Positions 61,736 to 64,000 of a stretch of 64,000 bases of DNA are shown here, one piece after another (position 1 is the stretch's first letter; the number at the start of each line of letters is the position of its first letter). Below the pieces are notes generated by a model, which saw only the letters and a program-made list of their open reading frames with translations, did no database searches and was not told the DNA's origin. Location: contig JAQWPM010000024.1 in NCBI GenBank assembly GCA_029245345.1, forward strand, positions 171,525 through 235,524, written 5' to 3'. The position numbers were made by a program, and so were the translations under genes. The DNA is from Longimicrobiales bacterium. GTDB lineage: Bacteria; Gemmatimonadota; Gemmatimonadetes; Longimicrobiales; Gaopeijiaceae.

Positions 61736-61775
61736 GCCTTAAGCCCTACAACCGAGTGGTTGTAGGGCTTAAGGC
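61736..61775. repeat. Perfect 18-bp hairpin beside the tRNA-Pro fragment
   Basis: Arms at 61736-61753 and 61758-61775 are exact complements with loop GAGT. On the minus strand it comes right after the tRNA-Pro 3' end, where a tRNA terminator would be; on the plus strand it follows the DUF5916 stop. No strong T run on either side. Confidence 0.65.
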
Positions 61776-61814
61776 GGGATGGCCGGATTCGAACCGGCGA
61801 CCCCTGCAACCCCA
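61774..61814 (-). other. 3' half of tRNA-Pro(GGG), likely integration (att) site
   Basis: On the minus strand: anticodon-loop TGGGGT (T33, anticodon GGG, G37), 3' anticodon stem TGCAG, variable GGGTC, T arm GCCGG-TTCGAAT-CCGGC, and acceptor 3' strand CATCCCG, the tRNA-Pro pattern. Upstream of position 33 the anticodon 5' stem (CTGCA expected) and the rest of the tRNA are missing. A tRNA cut at its anticodon loop is the usual mark of integrative-element insertion. The intact tRNA-Pro should then lie beyond the right edge. Confidence 0.65.
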
Positions 61815-61890
61815 TTACCGACAGCATACACGCTTGATTGCGAGAACGTCCTGCTTTATGCGGCTTCTTTAGCGGGATTGCCAGGAGTTG

Positions 61891-63002
61891 ATGCTCCTGA
61901 ATCTCGGGAGCGAAGGGGGTGAAGTATTGGAGATGGTATTGAAGTCGGCTTGGCTGGGGCCCCACAAGCATCTGGCCCATCTGAACATTCTCTCGTTCCG
62001 AGCAAGGGATGAGGCTTGGTGGATGAGATTCCATCCTGACGGAGCTTCCGCTCAAGCCCTTGATCGCCTTCGTCGCGTACTCCACACGCGTGCTTACGCC
62101 GCCAAGACCGAACAGGCTTACTGTCGTTGGGTCGAGCGATTCCTGAAATTTGTGGGCGCCATCCCGATCGAGACGATTGGCATGGCTCACGTTGAGCGGT
62201 TCCTGGATCATCTGACGGAACGCGACCTTGCGGCCAAGAGCCGAAATCAGGCCGCTTCGGCCCTGACGTTTTTTTTCGGGAGGTGCTGGGTCTCGAGGAT
62301 ATCGACTCCATTCCTCGGGCTCGACAACCCGAGACCTTGCCCACGGTGTTGTCCCCTGGAGAGGTCGAGCGCCTGTTCACTCAGTTGTCTGGGAAGTATC
62401 GGCTCATCGGGATGATGATCTATGGGACGGGGGTGCGGGTGAGCGAAGCGTTGGCCTTGAGGGTCAAGGACATCGACTTCGATCTCGCACAGGTCGCGGT
62501 CCGAGGCGGAAAGGGTCAGAAGGATCGGATGACCGTACTGCCGGACCGAATCCGTCCGGCGCTCACTCGTCAGATCGAGCTCGTTCGGCAGTTGCATCGC
62601 GGTGACCGAAAGCGGGGCAGTGGATGGGCGTCCTTGCCCGGTGCGCTCCACAGGAAGGATCCCGGAGCAGGCTTCCGCTTTGGCTGGCAGTTCCTGTTTC
62701 CGGCTTCGAGATTGATCGCCGACAAGAAGAGTGGGAGTAGGGGGCGCCATCATCTGCATCCGACCGCCGTTCAGCGCCAAATCAAGCGAGCTGGCCTCGC
62801 AGCCGGCATCACCAAGGCGGTTACTCCTCATGCGCTGAGGCGAACATTTGCGACCGAGATGTCCCGAGCCGGTTGCGACCTAGCTACGATTCAAAGGTTG
62901 CTCGGTCACAACGACATTCGCACGACCATGCGTTACGTCCGATCGGTTACGGACACAGGTCTGCACCTTAGGAGTCCCCTCGATCATCCAAGGCGGGATT
63001 AG
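61891..63002 (+). pseudogene. intI: IntI-type (integron) tyrosine recombinase split by a -1 shift at a T8 run
   Basis: N-terminal part (to 62276): integrase SAM-like domain with VLHTRAYAAKTEQAYCRWVERFLKF and RNQAASALTFF. C-terminal part in the -1 frame from 62277: REVLGLEDI then the catalytic domain with Arg in GTGVRVSEAL, Lys in GGKGQKDR, HALRRTF, LLGHND and Tyr in MRYVRSV, all six catalytic positions. The IntI-specific insertion is present: GWQFLFPASRLI, SGSRGRHHLH. The frames join at TTTTTTTT (62269-62276): slipping back one base gives TFFF-REVL, which aligns with LFLY-REVL of IntI proteins. Could be programmed -1 frameshifting (T_TTT_TTT), transcript slippage, or a one-base deletion. Same orientation as the cassettes downstream. 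Confidence 0.75.
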
Positions 63003-63336
63003 CCAGTCCCACCTCTAGACGATATCCGAACTGAGAAGGCAGCAGAGCGTGCAGCCCAATCAGCCTCTCTCGTTGGTACCGAACTCGAGGCGCGGGGAGG
63101 ACTGTCGGGCACGTGGCCAAGGCCAGTAGGTTGCTGGATTGGCAGCCTACTCACAGACGTTGATAGAGAGGCGGGCTGCATAATTAATAGTTAGGAGGCG
63201 CTCCGAAGGAAGTGGACCTTTGCTGCGTAGTCGTGCCGTGGAGTGAGTCGCACGGTCACGGGCGCATGAGTGACCGAAGGTCGTTTGGCAGTGCGGGTGT
63301 CACTCAGCTGTTCGCGATTCCTCCCCAAGGTACTCA
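63003..63336 (+). other. Integrase-to-first-cassette region (putative attI and leader)
   Basis: No gene. Contains a short hairpin (63126-63150), an AT-rich patch at 63181-63190, and the junction TAG/TTAGGA (GTTAGGA at 63190-63196), the G^TT cleavage core expected at an attI/cassette boundary. From 63191 to 63336 is a 146-base leader in the first cassette, ending with an AAGG ribosome site. attI is inferred by position only. Confidence 0.4.
63160..63190 (+). promoter_or_regulatory. Candidate cassette promoter (Pc)
   Basis: TTGATA (63160-63165) with AT-rich -10 candidates in TAATTAATAG (63181-63190) at spacings of 15-18 bases. It lies exactly at the integrase-cassette junction in otherwise GC-rich DNA. 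Tentative. Confidence 0.3.
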
Positions 63337-63868
63337 ATGTTCAAACGCGCACTCAGGCTCGCCGCCTGGCCCGTGCTCATTTCTCTCTTCATCACGCCGG
63401 TACGCGTGTTCCTCGAACTGGCCGGCGTGCCCACGGTGTTCGTCTTTCCGCTCGGCTTGCTCTGGCTGGCCTTGGGGTTCGCGGTCTTCTTGGGCACGAG
63501 ACTCGGCGAAGAGGAACGTCCATATCTGCTCCTGCTCTTGAGCCTCGTAATCTTCTCCCCACCCTCTCGGTTCCCCGTGTTCGTGATGTGGTGGATCGAT
63601 ACGACGTGGGAACTCGGTACTCACTACGACATGTTCGACAGCTGGGGGCAGGCCCTGTTCTCCCAACTCTTCTGGGGCTCCGTCATCCAGGTAATCCCCG
63701 GCTTCTTGATCGGGTCAGTGGTCCTCGGCATCAAGAGGGCGCGGGCGAGCGCCGCCTAACAAGGAATTGCTGCTGTCGCGGGATGGGCTGGTAGGTCACG
63801 CGCTCACTCTGCTTGCACCTCGCGACCGGTGGGAACCATTGTAGACGCGCAGCAGAATCCCAAAGTCG
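63191..63868 (+). mobile_element. Integron-type gene cassette 1
   Basis: 678 bases from the TTAGGA core to the G of the attC core GTTAGAC. Carries one promoterless small-protein gene whose stop codon lies inside the attC R'' box (CCTAAC), the usual compact cassette organisation. Boundaries inferred from core sites. Confidence 0.6.
63337..63759 (+). CDS. Cassette-encoded small integral membrane protein
   Basis: 140 aa, ATG with AAGG seven bases upstream. About four membrane segments (AAWPVLISLFITPVRVF, VFVFPLGLLWLALGFAVFLG, PYLLLLLSLVIFSPP, VIQVIPGFLIGSVVLGI). Highly hydrophobic, unknown family. The stop (TAA 63757-63759) is within attC, typical of integron cassettes. Function unknown; cassettes often carry such orphans. 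Confidence 0.65.
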   Translation: MFKRALRLAAWPVLISLFITPVRVFLELAGVPTVFVFPLGLLWLALGFAVFLGTRLGEEERPYLLLLLSLVIFSPPSRFPVFVMWWIDTTWELGTHYDMFDSWGQALFSQLFWGSVIQVIPGFLIGSVVLGIKRARASAA

Positions 63869-63874
63869 TTAGAC
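63754..63874 (+). other. attC (59-base-element) recombination site
   Basis: 121 bases. R'' box GCCTAAC (RYYYAAC) at the start and R' box GTTAGAC (GTTRRRY) at the end, mutually complementary at 6 of 7. Inside, GAATTGCTGCTGTCGCG pairs with CGCGCAGCAGAATC near the 3' end with small bulges, and GGTCACGCG pairs with CGCGACC, leaving an extra A bulged out. This is the structure of single-stranded attC sites, and the length is in the known range. Confidence 0.7.
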
Positions 63875-63894
63875 GGTGCTACGGGAGTAACGTA

Positions 63895-64000
63895 TTGACT
63901 GACCGTAACTTGGACCGACGAGAGTTCCTCGTGAGGAGTTCTTTGGCAGCGGCCGCGATCGTGCCCATCGGTCTCGTTGCCCGCCTCAACGGCCAGGCCG
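63895..64000 (+). CDS. Start of a Tat-exported protein in cassette 2 (truncated by window end)
   Basis: TTG start with GGGAG seven bases upstream (63883-63887), 21 bases after the attC core. Encodes a twin-arginine signal: DRREFLVRSSLAAAAIV then GLVARLNGQA. Only 35 residues are in the window, so the exported product is unknown. Confidence 0.6.
   Translation, partial: MTDRNLDRREFLVRSSLAAAAIVPIGLVARLNGQA

Noticed and set aside
1..64000. CRISPR arrays, rRNA and intact tRNA genes
   Set aside because: No regularly spaced repeats and no rRNA-like sequence were seen; the only tRNA-like sequence is the tRNA-Pro half at 61774-61814.

Overview
The window is GC-rich, densely coded bacterial chromosome. 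A SusC/SusD pair, two DUF5916 outer-membrane proteins, a sortilin-type beta-propeller protein, Tat-exported TldD proteins and a large S9 peptidase together suggest a marine or soil Gemmatimonadota. This is inferred from gene content; there is no rRNA or other phylogenetic marker in the window.

Layout. 1-4.4 kb: 3' part of a SusC-like TonB receptor, its SusD lipoprotein, a textbook terminator, and a small carboxypeptidase-regulatory/plug-like exported protein with its own promoter. 4.4-9.8 kb: a minus-strand overlapping operon (DnaQ-like exonuclease, VPS10/sortilin propeller protein, cupredoxin lipoprotein) and a divergent quinone oxidoreductase. 9.9-14.3 kb: sucA (2-oxoglutarate dehydrogenase E1) followed by an RnfD/NqrB-like membrane protein with a cysteine-repeat tail. 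14.6-18.4 kb: two YbjQ proteins, then PgeF, a small four-cysteine protein, an OsmC-family protein with an in-frame TGA at its redox-cysteine position, and a di-heme peroxidase interrupted by TAG. 18.5-31.1 kb: a long co-directional cluster (MoxR ATPase, DUF58, BatA-like, DUF4175-like/DUF4159 fusion, membrane protein, two Tat-type TldD, one TldE). 31.2-37.6 kb: a GMC oxidoreductase remnant, a GT-C glycosyltransferase, and an overlapping SbcD-like/YhaN-like/hydrolase operon. 37.7-48.6 kb: giant NAD-glutamate dehydrogenase, an outer-membrane protein, a broken prepilin, and a three-gene 2-oxoacid:ferredoxin oxidoreductase operon with its own NAD(P)-linked flavoprotein. 48.7-61.7 kb: S9 peptidase, two DUF5916 proteins, DUF2911, a Na/Pi transporter with PhoU, and small secreted or membrane proteins.

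Right end, 61.7-64 kb: the 3' half of a tRNA-Pro(GGG) sits beside an IntI-type tyrosine recombinase. The recombinase is split by a -1 shift at a T8 run. Downstream, in the same orientation, are a gene cassette ending in a credible attC site and the start of a second cassette. This looks like the beginning of an integron with integrase and cassettes facing the same way.

Metabolically the window is centred on 2-oxoglutarate: glutamate dehydrogenase makes it, and both an NAD-type (SucA) and a ferredoxin-type (KorAB plus flavoprotein) oxidation route are encoded. The two most unusual items are the candidate selenocysteine OsmC with a SECIS-like hairpin (16.4-16.9 kb) and the integron-like right end.
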